Shown: positions 1-4,987, counted from the stretch's first letter. The stretch is 5,246 bases of DNA from CALVUJ01 sp045128835 (GCA_045128835.1 JBGVRX010000031.1:1-5246); one strand, 5' to 3'. Numbers and translations are program-made. The notes: generated by a model from the sequence alone, not told the origin.

Positions 1-57
1 CTTTGCTTTTTCTTCTGGTGTTCGCATTATGTTTTTTGTTCCATTTGGTCTGCTCAT
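1..57 (-). CDS. Partial IS3-type transposase OrfA (helix-turn-helix), N-terminal 19 residues
   Basis: The minus strand encodes MSRPNGTKNIMRTPEEKAK and then leaves the window, so only the N-terminus is present. The short basic start followed by RTPEEK resembles the beginning of IS3-family OrfA proteins, in which a helix-turn-helix (IS3/IS911 type) follows directly. OrfA binds the element's ends and, after programmed -1 frameshifting into OrfB, forms the full DDE transposase; that part is family knowledge and not visible here. The start is fixed by AAAGGAGG at 73-66, eight bases before the ATG at 57-55. The assignment rests on a short peptide plus the terminal repeat beside it. A chromosomal helix-turn-helix protein cannot be wholly excluded. 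Confidence 0.55.
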   Translation of the reverse strand, partial: MSRPNGTKNIMRTPEEKAK

Positions 58-65
58 GTTGTTTT

Positions 66-73
66 CCTCCTTT
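66..73 (-). promoter_or_regulatory. Ribosome binding site of the OrfA-like gene
   Basis: AAAGGAGG on the minus strand lies eight bases before ATG 57-55. A TATACT -10-like box sits further upstream at about 84-79, without a good -35 at the usual spacing. IS3 elements often get their -35 from the opposite end when circularised. Confidence 0.6.
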
Positions 74-89
74 ATTCTAGTATAACAAA

Positions 90-127
90 AAAAGTAGGCT
101 GAGTTTTTTTACTCTTTGTCTACTTTT
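90..127 (-). terminator. Hairpin inside the IS end, probable terminator on the minus strand
   Basis: Arms 90-99 and 118-127 pair over ten positions with one G-U. An inner stem pairs 101-104 (GAGT) with 111-114 (ACTC) around a six-T loop. On the minus strand the structure ends in a seven-base T run, so it fits an intrinsic terminator for transcripts entering from the gene at 156-581. Such hairpins next to IS ends are commonly read as insulation of the transposase from outside transcription. Both roles may apply. Confidence 0.6.
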
Positions 128-155
128 ATTAAATCACTTCAATTAGAGAACTTTT

Positions 156-581
156 TTATTGCAAACTAAAGCTAATTTTCAAATCTGTTTTTGTTATATC
201 TTTTATATCAACAATAATATAATGACCATAAAATAAATCATTATCATTGAACCACAAACTAACACTACAATTACCATAAAATTCAACTATTTCCAATTCT
301 AGGTATTTACCAATTTCATCAAAAGAAATTTCTTCTCCTTCATTTCTCCATTCCTTATTTTTTAAAGATAAAATACCAGTAAATGTTTCTTTTTTTATTA
401 GTTCATATTTATTATCATAATCCTTTATAAAATCAACCAAAAAATCTAATTCTTTTACTAAATCATAATCAATAACAATATCAACTTCTTTGTCATTTAA
501 AACATAACTAGTTCTATAAACATCTTCCTCATATTTATCTAAAACTAAGATTCCAAAAAAATTATCATTAACTTTATCCAT
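156..581 (-). CDS. Small acidic cytoplasmic protein with a DUF2262-like C-terminus
   Basis: A 141-residue protein, acidic and without signal peptide or membrane segment. The only recognisable stretch is WFNDNDLFYGH at residues 110-120 followed by a beta-like IIVDI. This resembles the W-[FY]-DDGDLF-GH motif I associate with DUF2262, a family of unknown function sometimes seen near toxin-immunity or accessory genes. The family link is from memory of the motif and was not searched. ATG 581-579 is chosen over the in-frame GTG at 590-588, because that GTG lies inside the Shine-Dalgarno AAGGTGAT (592-585), which sits four bases before the ATG. The gene is transcribed away from the lipoprotein gene and ends 14 bases from the inferred IS tip; the IS hairpin is its likely terminator. 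The function is unknown. Confidence 0.75.
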   Translation of the reverse strand: MDKVNDNFFGILVLDKYEEDVYRTSYVLNDKEVDIVIDYDLVKELDFLVDFIKDYDNKYELIKKETFTGILSLKNKEWRNEGEEISFDEIGKYLELEIVEFYGNCSVSLWFNDNDLFYGHYIIVDIKDITKTDLKISFSLQ

Positions 582-599
582 AATTATCACCTTATACTA

Positions 600-608
600 A
601 TTTTACCA
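600..608 (-). promoter_or_regulatory. Extended -10 promoter element for the DUF2262-like gene
   Basis: On the minus strand TGG-TAAAAT (608-600) forms an extended -10 (TGnTAnAAT type), about 19 bases before the start codon. No good -35 is seen 16-18 bases upstream; the best is GGTGAT-like. The extended -10 could compensate. Confidence 0.4.
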
Positions 609-666
609 CAATAAAATATATATCACCTTTTTTTATCTCGTTAATATCTTATTAATAGATATAAAT

Positions 667-672
667 GGAGGT
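667..672 (+). promoter_or_regulatory. Ribosome binding site of the lipoprotein gene
   Basis: GGAGGT with a six-base spacer to ATG 679 fixes this start. Upstream (605-666) is very AT-rich; several TAATAT/TATTAA-like boxes occur but no convincing -35/-10 pair can be chosen. Confidence 0.7.
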
Positions 673-678
673 AAACAG

Positions 679-1704
679 ATGAAAAAAATAAAATATCTTT
701 TGATTGCTTTACTGGCTTTTCCTTTCTTACTTGTAAACGGATGTAGTTGCAAGAAAGATGGCGGTTTAACAAAACTAACAGTTGCTGAAGTAACTCACTC
801 AGTTTTCTACGCCCCTCAATATGTTGCAGCAAGTAAAGGCTTTTTCGAAGAAGAAGGTTTAGAAGTAACTTTTGTAAACACAAATGGCGCAGACAAAACA
901 ATGGCAGCGTTACTTTCAAAAGATGCTCAAATAGGATTAATGGGAAGTGAAGCATCTATTTATGTATACAACGAAGGTCAAAAAGATTACGCTATAAATT
1001 TTGCTCAGTTAACGCAAAAAGATGGCAGTTTCTTAGTTGGTAGAGAAAACATTTCTAACTTTGACATTTCTATGCTAGAAGGTAAAGAAATACTCGGAGG
1101 TAGACTTGCAGGGATGCCTGAAATGGTATTAGAATATATCTTAAAAAATTCAGGATTAGAAGTCGGAGTAAATGACTCTAGCAAAGATGTTAATGTTAGA
1201 ACTGATGTTCAATTTGCCGCAATGGCAGGTGCCTTTTCTTCTGGCGAAGGAGATTATGTTTCATTATTTGAACCAACTGCATCAAGTTTAGAAAAAGCGA
1301 ATAAAGGTTATATTGTAGCGTCCCTTGGAGAGTTATCTGGTAATATTCCTTATACTTCATATTCAACATTAAAAAGTTATATGAGTAAAAATAGTGATAT
1401 AATCCAAAAATTCACGAACGCTATATATAAAGCTCAAAAATGGGTATATGAACACTCTGACGTAGAAGTAGCACAAGCAATACATTCCTACTTTACAGAT
1501 ACTACCCTTGGAGATTTAACAATAGCGGTACAAAATTATCGTGCAATAGAAGCATGGGCCAAGGATCCTACACTAACCGTTGAGTCATTAGACAAACTAA
1601 TGGATATCATCGAACTAGCTGGCCAACTAGATAAACGAGCCCCTTACGACAAAATAGTTACTACAGAATACGCAAGAAATGCTATTGCTAGTTTAGATGA
1701 TTAA
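679..1704 (+). CDS. ABC transporter substrate-binding lipoprotein, NMT1/SsuA/THI5-like
   Basis: A 341-residue exported lipoprotein. Residues 1-21 form a signal peptide (KKIK, then a hydrophobic core) ending in the lipobox V-N-G-C, so Cys22 should be lipidated and anchor the protein outside the membrane. The mature N-terminus LTVAEVTHSVFYAPQYVAAS, followed by KGFFEEEGLEVTF (residues 33-65), is typical of the NMT1/SsuA/ThiY superfamily: a beta strand, the 'APQYVA..KGFF...GL' helix, then the second strand. The family binds small molecules such as thiamine precursors, riboflavin or sulfonates. The ligand cannot be told from sequence here. The length (about 340) is normal and no break is seen. No permease or ATPase gene adjoins: upstream is a divergent gene and downstream a separately promoted cold-shock gene, so it appears to be an orphan receptor served by a transporter elsewhere. 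Confidence 0.88.
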   Translation: MKKIKYLLIALLAFPFLLVNGCSCKKDGGLTKLTVAEVTHSVFYAPQYVAASKGFFEEEGLEVTFVNTNGADKTMAALLSKDAQIGLMGSEASIYVYNEGQKDYAINFAQLTQKDGSFLVGRENISNFDISMLEGKEILGGRLAGMPEMVLEYILKNSGLEVGVNDSSKDVNVRTDVQFAAMAGAFSSGEGDYVSLFEPTASSLEKANKGYIVASLGELSGNIPYTSYSTLKSYMSKNSDIIQKFTNAIYKAQKWVYEHSDVEVAQAIHSYFTDTTLGDLTIAVQNYRAIEAWAKDPTLTVESLDKLMDIIELAGQLDKRAPYDKIVTTEYARNAIASLDD

Positions 1705-1710
1705 TCTAAA
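1692..1710 (+). terminator. Weak AT-only hairpin across the stop codon of the lipoprotein gene
   Basis: TTTAGAT (1692-1698) and ATCTAAA (1704-1710) pair perfectly over seven bases with a five-base loop. It has one G-C pair and no T run behind it, so at best it is a weak 3' end. The stronger hairpin downstream at 1770-1809 may be the real terminator. Confidence 0.25.
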
Positions 1711-1716
1711 TATTCC

Positions 1717-1745
1717 TTGATAAAATGCTGATTTTACAGTATTAT
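1717..1745 (+). promoter_or_regulatory. Sigma-A type promoter of the cold-shock gene
   Basis: TTGATA (1717-1722), a 17-base spacer and TATTAT (1740-1745) give a good housekeeping promoter. Transcription would begin near 1752 and leave an untranslated leader of about 105 nt before ATG 1859, in line with the long leaders of known csp genes. Confidence 0.6.
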
Positions 1746-1769
1746 ATTAATGGAAATGATAGATAAATT

Positions 1770-1809
1770 ATGGCTTATACAATCGTCGTTGTATGGTTGT
1801 ATGAGCCAT
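1770..1809 (+). promoter_or_regulatory. Switchable hairpin in the cold-shock mRNA leader (attenuator or thermosensor candidate)
   Basis: Arms 1770-1782 and 1797-1809 pair over 13 positions with one G-U around a 14-base loop, and five T (1809-1813) follow. The sequence ATACAA (1777-1782) can also pair perfectly with TTGTAT at 1789-1794, because the TTGTATG element is repeated in tandem (1789-1795 and 1797-1803). The two pairings exclude each other. The position within the csp leader suggests a temperature- or elongation-dependent switch. It may instead be a plain terminator for the upstream gene. The pairing is seen directly; the role is inferred. Confidence 0.5.
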
Positions 1810-1858
1810 TTTTGCTCTGTTGTAGCCAAATTTAGAAGAAGGAGGATTTTTCTAACCT

Positions 1859-2062
1859 ATGTATCAAGGAACTGTTAAATGGTTCAATTCTGAAAAAGGG
1901 TATGGATTTATCACTACTAGTGAAGGATCAGATGTATTCGCTCACTACAGTGCAATCAATGCTGAAGGTTATAAGAGTTTAACACAAGGTCAAAAAGTTA
2001 GTTTCGATATTATCGAAGAATCAACAAAGACTAGAGCTAGTAATATAACTGTTATTGAATAA
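1859..2062 (+). CDS. csp: Cold-shock protein, single CSD domain (CspA/CspB family)
   Basis: A 67-residue protein made of one cold-shock domain, a five-stranded OB fold that binds single-stranded RNA and DNA and melts mRNA structure. TVKWFNSEKGYGFI contains Trp8 and the RNP1 motif KGYGFI (residues 13-18). RNP2 is DVFAHY (25-30), with Ala where most family members have Val or Ile and Tyr where most have Phe. The aromatic nucleic-acid face (W8, F9, Y15, F17, F27, H29, Y30) is intact and the length is normal. AAGGAGG at 1839-1845 precedes the ATG by 13 bases, rather long for a Shine-Dalgarno, but no other start is possible before the conserved first strand. It is a monocistronic unit with its own promoter, structured leader and strong terminator. 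Which csp paralogue it is cannot be said. Confidence 0.95.
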   Translation: MYQGTVKWFNSEKGYGFITTSEGSDVFAHYSAINAEGYKSLTQGQKVSFDIIEESTKTRASNITVIE

Positions 2063-2071
2063 GAACTGAAG

Positions 2072-2107
2072 GAAAATGAATTTAAAATATTCATTTTCTT
2101 TTTTTTT
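2072..2107 (+). terminator. Intrinsic terminator of the cold-shock gene
   Basis: GAAAATGAAT (2072-2081) and ATTCATTTTC (2089-2098) form a perfect ten-base stem with a seven-base loop, followed directly by nine T (2099-2107). It starts nine bases after the csp stop codon. Confidence 0.9.
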
Positions 2108-2109
2108 GG

Positions 2110-2138
2110 TTGAAACAAGTGATTTTTTTATATATAAA
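2110..2138 (+). promoter_or_regulatory. Promoter of the RCK_C membrane-protein gene
   Basis: TTGAAA (2110-2115), 17 bases, TATAAA (2133-2138), starting right after the csp terminator. A TATAAT at 2141-2146 has no -35 at suitable distance. The predicted leader is short, about 20 nt. Confidence 0.5.
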
Positions 2139-2163
2139 GTTATAATAAAAATAGGTGATGATA

Positions 2164-2862
2164 ATGAGTTTTACTATGGCATTAATACTTTTTTTAGTTG
2201 TTGTTTTTTTATATTTGCTTTTTATAGAAATATTTACAATAATTTTTATGATAACTGGAATAAATGAAAGCAAAGCACGCTTCCAAGTTATATCTTTAGT
2301 CACAAATACCGGATTTACAACAGAAGATAGTGAATTAATAATGAAAAATAGACTAAGGAAAAAAATAGCGAAATTTATAATGATTTTTAGTTATTGTTTC
2401 AGCGTGAGCGTAATTGCTATTCTTGTTAACTTCTTTACAGAAGCTGGAAATGCCCAACAATTAGATTACATTGTGGTATTAAGCGTTTTTCTTGCATTTA
2501 CAACAATTTACATACTCATCAAAAAAGTAAAAGTAACAAAAAAATTATTCTATTATTGTATAGAAAAGTTAACTAAAAAATTAATTTATAAAGAAGACGA
2601 AAACAGTGTATTAGTTATTGAAAAATTAGATAGCGATAAAGTATTTGTAAAAGTTATTATAAATATCGTACCAAAAGACATCCTAGAAAAAACCATTGAA
2701 GAATCTGAAATAAAAAAGAAATACAGTATTCAAATAATTAGTATAGGAAGAAAAGATCAATCCCTATTCCCAGTAAAAGCAAAAGACTCAATACAAGCAG
2801 GAGATATCTTGTTTGTAGTTGGTAATCTTACAAACATTAATTCCTTTGCCAAAAACATATAA
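2164..2862 (+). CDS. Membrane protein with C-terminal TrkA-C (RCK_C)-like domain
   Basis: A 232-residue protein with a hydrophobic helix at about 4-31, two more at about 67-90 and 101-120, then a soluble C-terminal half. Residues 187-230 (YSIQIISIGRKDQSLFPVKA..., DSIQAGDILFVVG) match the pattern of TrkA-C/RCK_C domains, which bind small ligands such as cyclic dinucleotides or ions and gate K+ transporters and channels. Between helix 1 and 2, residues 36-56 carry SLVTNTGFTTEDS, reminiscent of the TGF-containing loops of TrkH/KtrB-type K+ transporters, though that similarity is short. No full pore domain is present. A K+-related regulatory or transport role is inferred. ATG 2164 is preferred to the in-frame GTG at 2155 and ATG at 2158, as these lie inside the Shine-Dalgarno AGGTGAT (2153-2159), four bases before ATG 2164. 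It has its own promoter and converges on thyX. Confidence 0.75.
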   Translation: MSFTMALILFLVVVFLYLLFIEIFTIIFMITGINESKARFQVISLVTNTGFTTEDSELIMKNRLRKKIAKFIMIFSYCFSVSVIAILVNFFTEAGNAQQLDYIVVLSVFLAFTTIYILIKKVKVTKKLFYYCIEKLTKKLIYKEDENSVLVIEKLDSDKVFVKVIINIVPKDILEKTIEESEIKKKYSIQIISIGRKDQSLFPVKAKDSIQAGDILFVVGNLTNINSFAKNI

Positions 2863-2890
2863 AAAAAAATTCCGATTAAGGAATTTTTTT
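2863..2890. terminator. Bidirectional terminator between convergent genes
   Basis: AAAAAAATTCC (2863-2873) and GGAATTTTTTT (2880-2890) are perfect arms around the loop GATTAA. Each strand has an A-rich side and a T run, so it can end both the RCK_C gene (stop at 2860-2862) and thyX on the other strand (stop at 2905-2903). Confidence 0.85.
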
Positions 2891-2902
2891 ATTTATATAG
2901 AA

Positions 2903-4123
2903 TTATATCTTTCTAGTCATTAACTTTCCTTCTTTGAACTTACAATCTTGAGAACATTCAAAATCACGGAAAGTACATCTTGCACCTTTTGTATATTTTT
3001 CAATATCTGCTTTTATTTTCATGTTTGTTGTATTATCTCTATATTTCAATAAAGTATCTCTTGTTTGATCCATTATTTCAAGTTGAGCAGCACTACACAA
3101 TCTCTCTTTACATTTTAAGATAAAGTCTTCATATTTACCTTTTTCGTTAATCCATACCATTTCACCTTGAGGAGTAACACTTTCAACAGATTTTATATCT
3201 TTTAGCCATTCTCTTACTAAATCTCTATCATCTCTAATAATAGGTGGAACGTAGTATTCTTTATTTTCTAATCTTTCCATTTTGTAGTCAAGAGTACGGT
3301 GTCTATGAGCTTGTGCTAATTGAGCAAATGTTCCTTTGTATGTTGTAGAATAAACACTTTCAAAAATTTCTTCATCTGCATCTATATACTCAGGATTTAA
3401 ACTTTCTCCAAACAAACTTAATGATCTATGTTTTTCATTTTCAAGTAACCCTTTTTCTAAAATATTTAATCTCTTTAATTCACAAATGAACTCATCCATT
3501 GCTGTAGCTAATTTAACTTGATACTCATCATTCATATCTGCTTCATCAATATATTTTTTCATCCATGAAGCAATATAGTTTATTTGTCTTAATGAAGTTG
3601 TATAAATCATTTGAGTTGGCATAAATACTGTAACCATATATCTAGCATTTTCTTGTGCTAACTTTTGAATTTTAGCATCATTATAAATATATCCATATTG
3701 TTCCTTGATTTTAACTTTGAATATTTCAATCCACTTATTATATAGTTCAACTTCCTTATCAGTAATAATTGATTCTCCGCTAACTTGAACAGGAGTATAT
3801 CTCGCACTTTTTTCGCTAGTTGTATATTGATGTTCATTATTTATAACCATTGCTAACATCTTAGGAACATTTTGAAGATTAAAACTTATATTAATATGAT
3901 CATAAACACTGTGATGTCCATTATTCAATGTCATATCAATTCTTCTGTTTGTTTTTTCTACTGGCTCATTTACTAAATGATTGAATCCTTCTTTATCATA
4001 ACAAACACCTGCAATTTTACCACTTAAATTCAACGCTGCATCTTTATCAAAAGTTCCATCTTCCTTTAAAAATGCGATTGTAGGTAAGATATCAATCCTT
4101 GTGTTAAATTTGTAATTTCCCAT
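2903..4123 (-). CDS. thyX: FAD-dependent thymidylate synthase ThyX, tandem two-half form
   Basis: A 406-residue protein, against about 220-250 for usual ThyX, which makes dTMP from dUMP with methylene-tetrahydrofolate, FAD and NADPH. The first half has GHHSVYDH (69-76), then SEKSARY (103-109) as the SxRY end of the ThyX motif, and ARYMVTVFMPTQ with SLRQINY (160-183). The expected RHR triplet is N96-E97-H98. The second half has QAHRHR (271-276), the missing QxxRHR element, followed by YYVPP, then RLCSAAQLEI (341-350), the RLxxxAQWEI helix of ThyX. Here the SxRY positions are R284 and E286. The tail carries C383, C390 and C394, possibly a metal site. The start is ATG 4123-4121, with AAAGGAGG at 4141-4134 and a ten-base spacer. 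An in-frame ATG at 4147 is less likely because the promoter would start the mRNA near 4153, leaving no ribosome site. Confidence 0.88.
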   Translation of the reverse strand: MGNYKFNTRIDILPTIAFLKEDGTFDKDAALNLSGKIAGVCYDKEGFNHLVNEPVEKTNRRIDMTLNNGHHSVYDHINISFNLQNVPKMLAMVINNEHQYTTSEKSARYTPVQVSGESIITDKEVELYNKWIEIFKVKIKEQYGYIYNDAKIQKLAQENARYMVTVFMPTQMIYTTSLRQINYIASWMKKYIDEADMNDEYQVKLATAMDEFICELKRLNILEKGLLENEKHRSLSLFGESLNPEYIDADEEIFESVYSTTYKGTFAQLAQAHRHRTLDYKMERLENKEYYVPPIIRDDRDLVREWLKDIKSVESVTPQGEMVWINEKGKYEDFILKCKERLCSAAQLEIMDQTRDTLLKYRDNTTNMKIKADIEKYTKGARCTFRDFECSQDCKFKEGKLMTRKI

Positions 4124-4133
4124 GTTTTTTACT

Positions 4134-4141
4134 CCTCCTTT
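4134..4141 (-). promoter_or_regulatory. Ribosome binding site that decides the thyX start
   Basis: AAAGGAGG on the minus strand lies ten bases before ATG 4123-4121. It lies within the codons that would follow the alternative ATG 4147, so translation from 4147 would add eight residues encoded mainly by this site. Confidence 0.7.
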
Positions 4142-4159
4142 AGACATGTTACTGTCTCC

Positions 4160-4187
4160 ATTTTACAACATATAAACCCATTGTCAA
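4160..4187 (-). promoter_or_regulatory. thyX: thyX promoter
   Basis: On the minus strand, perfect TTGACA (4187-4182), a 16-base spacer and TAAAAT (4165-4160). Transcription should start near 4153, giving a leader of about 30 nt to ATG 4123. Confidence 0.7.
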
Positions 4188-4213
4188 GAAAAACTTTTGG
4201 GCCAAATTCTTCC

Positions 4214-4236
4214 TCTAAGTTTGAAATAAATTTAGA
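4214..4236. repeat. Imperfect inverted repeat between the divergent thyX and GNAT genes
   Basis: TCTAAGTTT (4214-4222) and AAATTTAGA (4228-4236) are nine-base arms with one mismatch and a five-base spacer. A smaller odd palindrome TTTGGGCCAAA lies at 4196-4206. Both sit between the two outward promoters, so an operator is possible, but AT-rich chance symmetry is not excluded. Confidence 0.3.
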
Positions 4237-4268
4237 CCAATCTTATTCTCCAACTTATGCATTTAAAG

Positions 4269-4274
4269 TATAAT
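4269..4274 (+). promoter_or_regulatory. -10 box of the GNAT gene
   Basis: Perfect TATAAT 31 bases before ATG 4305. The -35 region at the right distance (about 4246-4251, TTCTCC) is poor, so the promoter may be weak or need an activator. Confidence 0.45.
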
Positions 4275-4304
4275 GAAATTAAAGCATAAAGAAGGTGTTT
4301 TTAT

Positions 4305-4874
4305 ATGAAAAATGACTACGAATCAAGAATAAAAAACATAAACATTCAAATAGAAGTTTTAAAAGAAAAAATAAAAAAGAATCATTTTTCAGATGATGAA
4401 AAAAGATCCTTCTTTATAGAAAAAACTAAACTAGAAGAAAAAAGAGAAATGCTAATAGATAAAAATCTTATTTCCTCATCATTACCTGTTATTAAAAACA
4501 ATAAAATTTCTTTATATTTAAAATATAATGATTCATATCATGGAGAATACTATTTAATAATAGATAATTACACCGAAGAAATTGTCGGCAATATTTCCTA
4601 TTTAGGAGAAGAAAACTTATTTTATGGTGGAAATATTGGATACCATATAAAAGAAGAACATAGAGGTAATAAATTCTCATTACTTGCTCTAAATTTATTA
4701 ACTGACAAATTATATCAAGAAGGCATTCAAGTAATATTAATTGCCACAAAAAAAGATAACATACCATCTAACATAATTGCTCAACGATTTGGTGGTATAC
4801 CAACATCTTATGAAGATGATGATAGCATTAACGTTTATGTTTGTGATTTATCTCAAATAAAAAATATTTTTTAA
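4305..4874 (+). CDS. GNAT-family N-acetyltransferase with N-terminal coiled-coil extension
   Basis: A 189-residue cytoplasmic protein. Residues 1-50 are highly charged and heptad-like (IKNINIQIEVLKEKIKK, then KTKLEEKREML), suggesting a helical hairpin or coiled coil. Residues 65-189 follow the GNAT plan: strands ISLYLKYN, YYLIID and EEIVGNISYLG; motif A YHIKEEHRGNKF (113-124), whose RGN loop would hold the acetyl-CoA pyrophosphate; helix SLLALNLLTDKLYQEG; strand IQVILIAT; then the N152...S155...FGG (162-164) segment that matches the NxxS..(x)n..GF/G motif B. The family moves the acetyl group of acetyl-CoA to an amine; the substrate is unknown. The start is supported by GAAGGTG at 4291-4297, seven bases before the ATG. 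It is a single gene, divergent from thyX, ending before the gene-free stretch at 4875-5093. Confidence 0.85.
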   Translation: MKNDYESRIKNINIQIEVLKEKIKKNHFSDDEKRSFFIEKTKLEEKREMLIDKNLISSSLPVIKNNKISLYLKYNDSYHGEYYLIIDNYTEEIVGNISYLGEENLFYGGNIGYHIKEEHRGNKFSLLALNLLTDKLYQEGIQVILIATKKDNIPSNIIAQRFGGIPTSYEDDDSINVYVCDLSQIKNIF

Positions 4875-4913
4875 ATTTTAGGTATATATTTATAGTCTAT
4901 ACTTTTAAGGCAC

Positions 4914-4946
4914 AAAAAAACCTAGGTTTTACCCTAGGTGAACTTT
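4914..4946. terminator. Bidirectional terminator, strongest on the minus strand
   Basis: ACCTAGG (4920-4926) and CCTAGGT (4933-4939) pair perfectly around a six-base loop. On the minus strand the stem runs straight into seven T, an ideal intrinsic terminator. On the plus strand six or more T follow after a four-base gap, so it may also end the GNAT transcript. Confidence 0.8.
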
Positions 4947-4951
4947 TTTAA

Positions 4952-4968
4952 TGGAGCAGGTGAGGGGC
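4952..4968 (-). other. tRNA 3'-end-like fragment (possible att remnant)
   Basis: The minus strand reads GCCCCTCACCTGCTCCA, the form of a tRNA-Gly type 3' end (T-arm end, acceptor strand CACCTGC, discriminator T or U, CCA). It is followed within 12 bases by a strong terminator on the same strand, as after a real tRNA. The rest of a tRNA is absent: upstream on that strand are T-rich bases and a hairpin, and no matching GCAGGTG 5' acceptor strand was found nearby. It is best read as a truncated tRNA end, as left by tRNA-directed integration. Chance is possible for a match this short. Confidence 0.4.
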
Positions 4969-4987
4969 TTTATAAAAAAACACAAGA

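Larger units (their letters stand above)
1..141 (-). mobile_element. Left end of an IS3-family (IS150-like) insertion sequence, cut by the window edge
   Basis: Read on the minus strand from 141, the first 25 bases (141 down to 117) start with TG, then TGATTT, and end AAAAGTAGACA. This follows the plan of IS3/IS150-group terminal repeats (TG..., then AAAAGTTGGACA or similar). It is followed by a hairpin (127-90), a strong Shine-Dalgarno and the start of an OrfA-like reading frame, which is the usual order at the left end of such elements. The other end, the frameshift region and OrfB lie outside the window, so neither the second repeat nor the target duplication can be seen. The exact tip (141) is inferred from the repeat consensus. 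Confidence 0.6.

Noticed and set aside
641..955. Minus-strand open frame opposite the lipoprotein gene
   Set aside because: It lies inside a convincing lipoprotein gene on the other strand, is Leu-rich from antisense reading, and lacks a ribosome site.
1725..1742. Small hairpin ATGCTG/CAGTAT after the lipoprotein gene as a terminator
   Set aside because: Only six pairs with a G-U and no T run behind it; it overlaps the csp promoter.
2076..2303. Open frames on both strands over the csp terminator and the start of the RCK_C gene
   Set aside because: They overlap the terminator, the promoter and the first membrane segment; the RCK_C frame explains the region with a good Shine-Dalgarno.
4492..4767. 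Minus-strand open frame opposite the GNAT gene
   Set aside because: It is an antisense frame of a well-supported acetyltransferase, without a start signal or recognisable domain.
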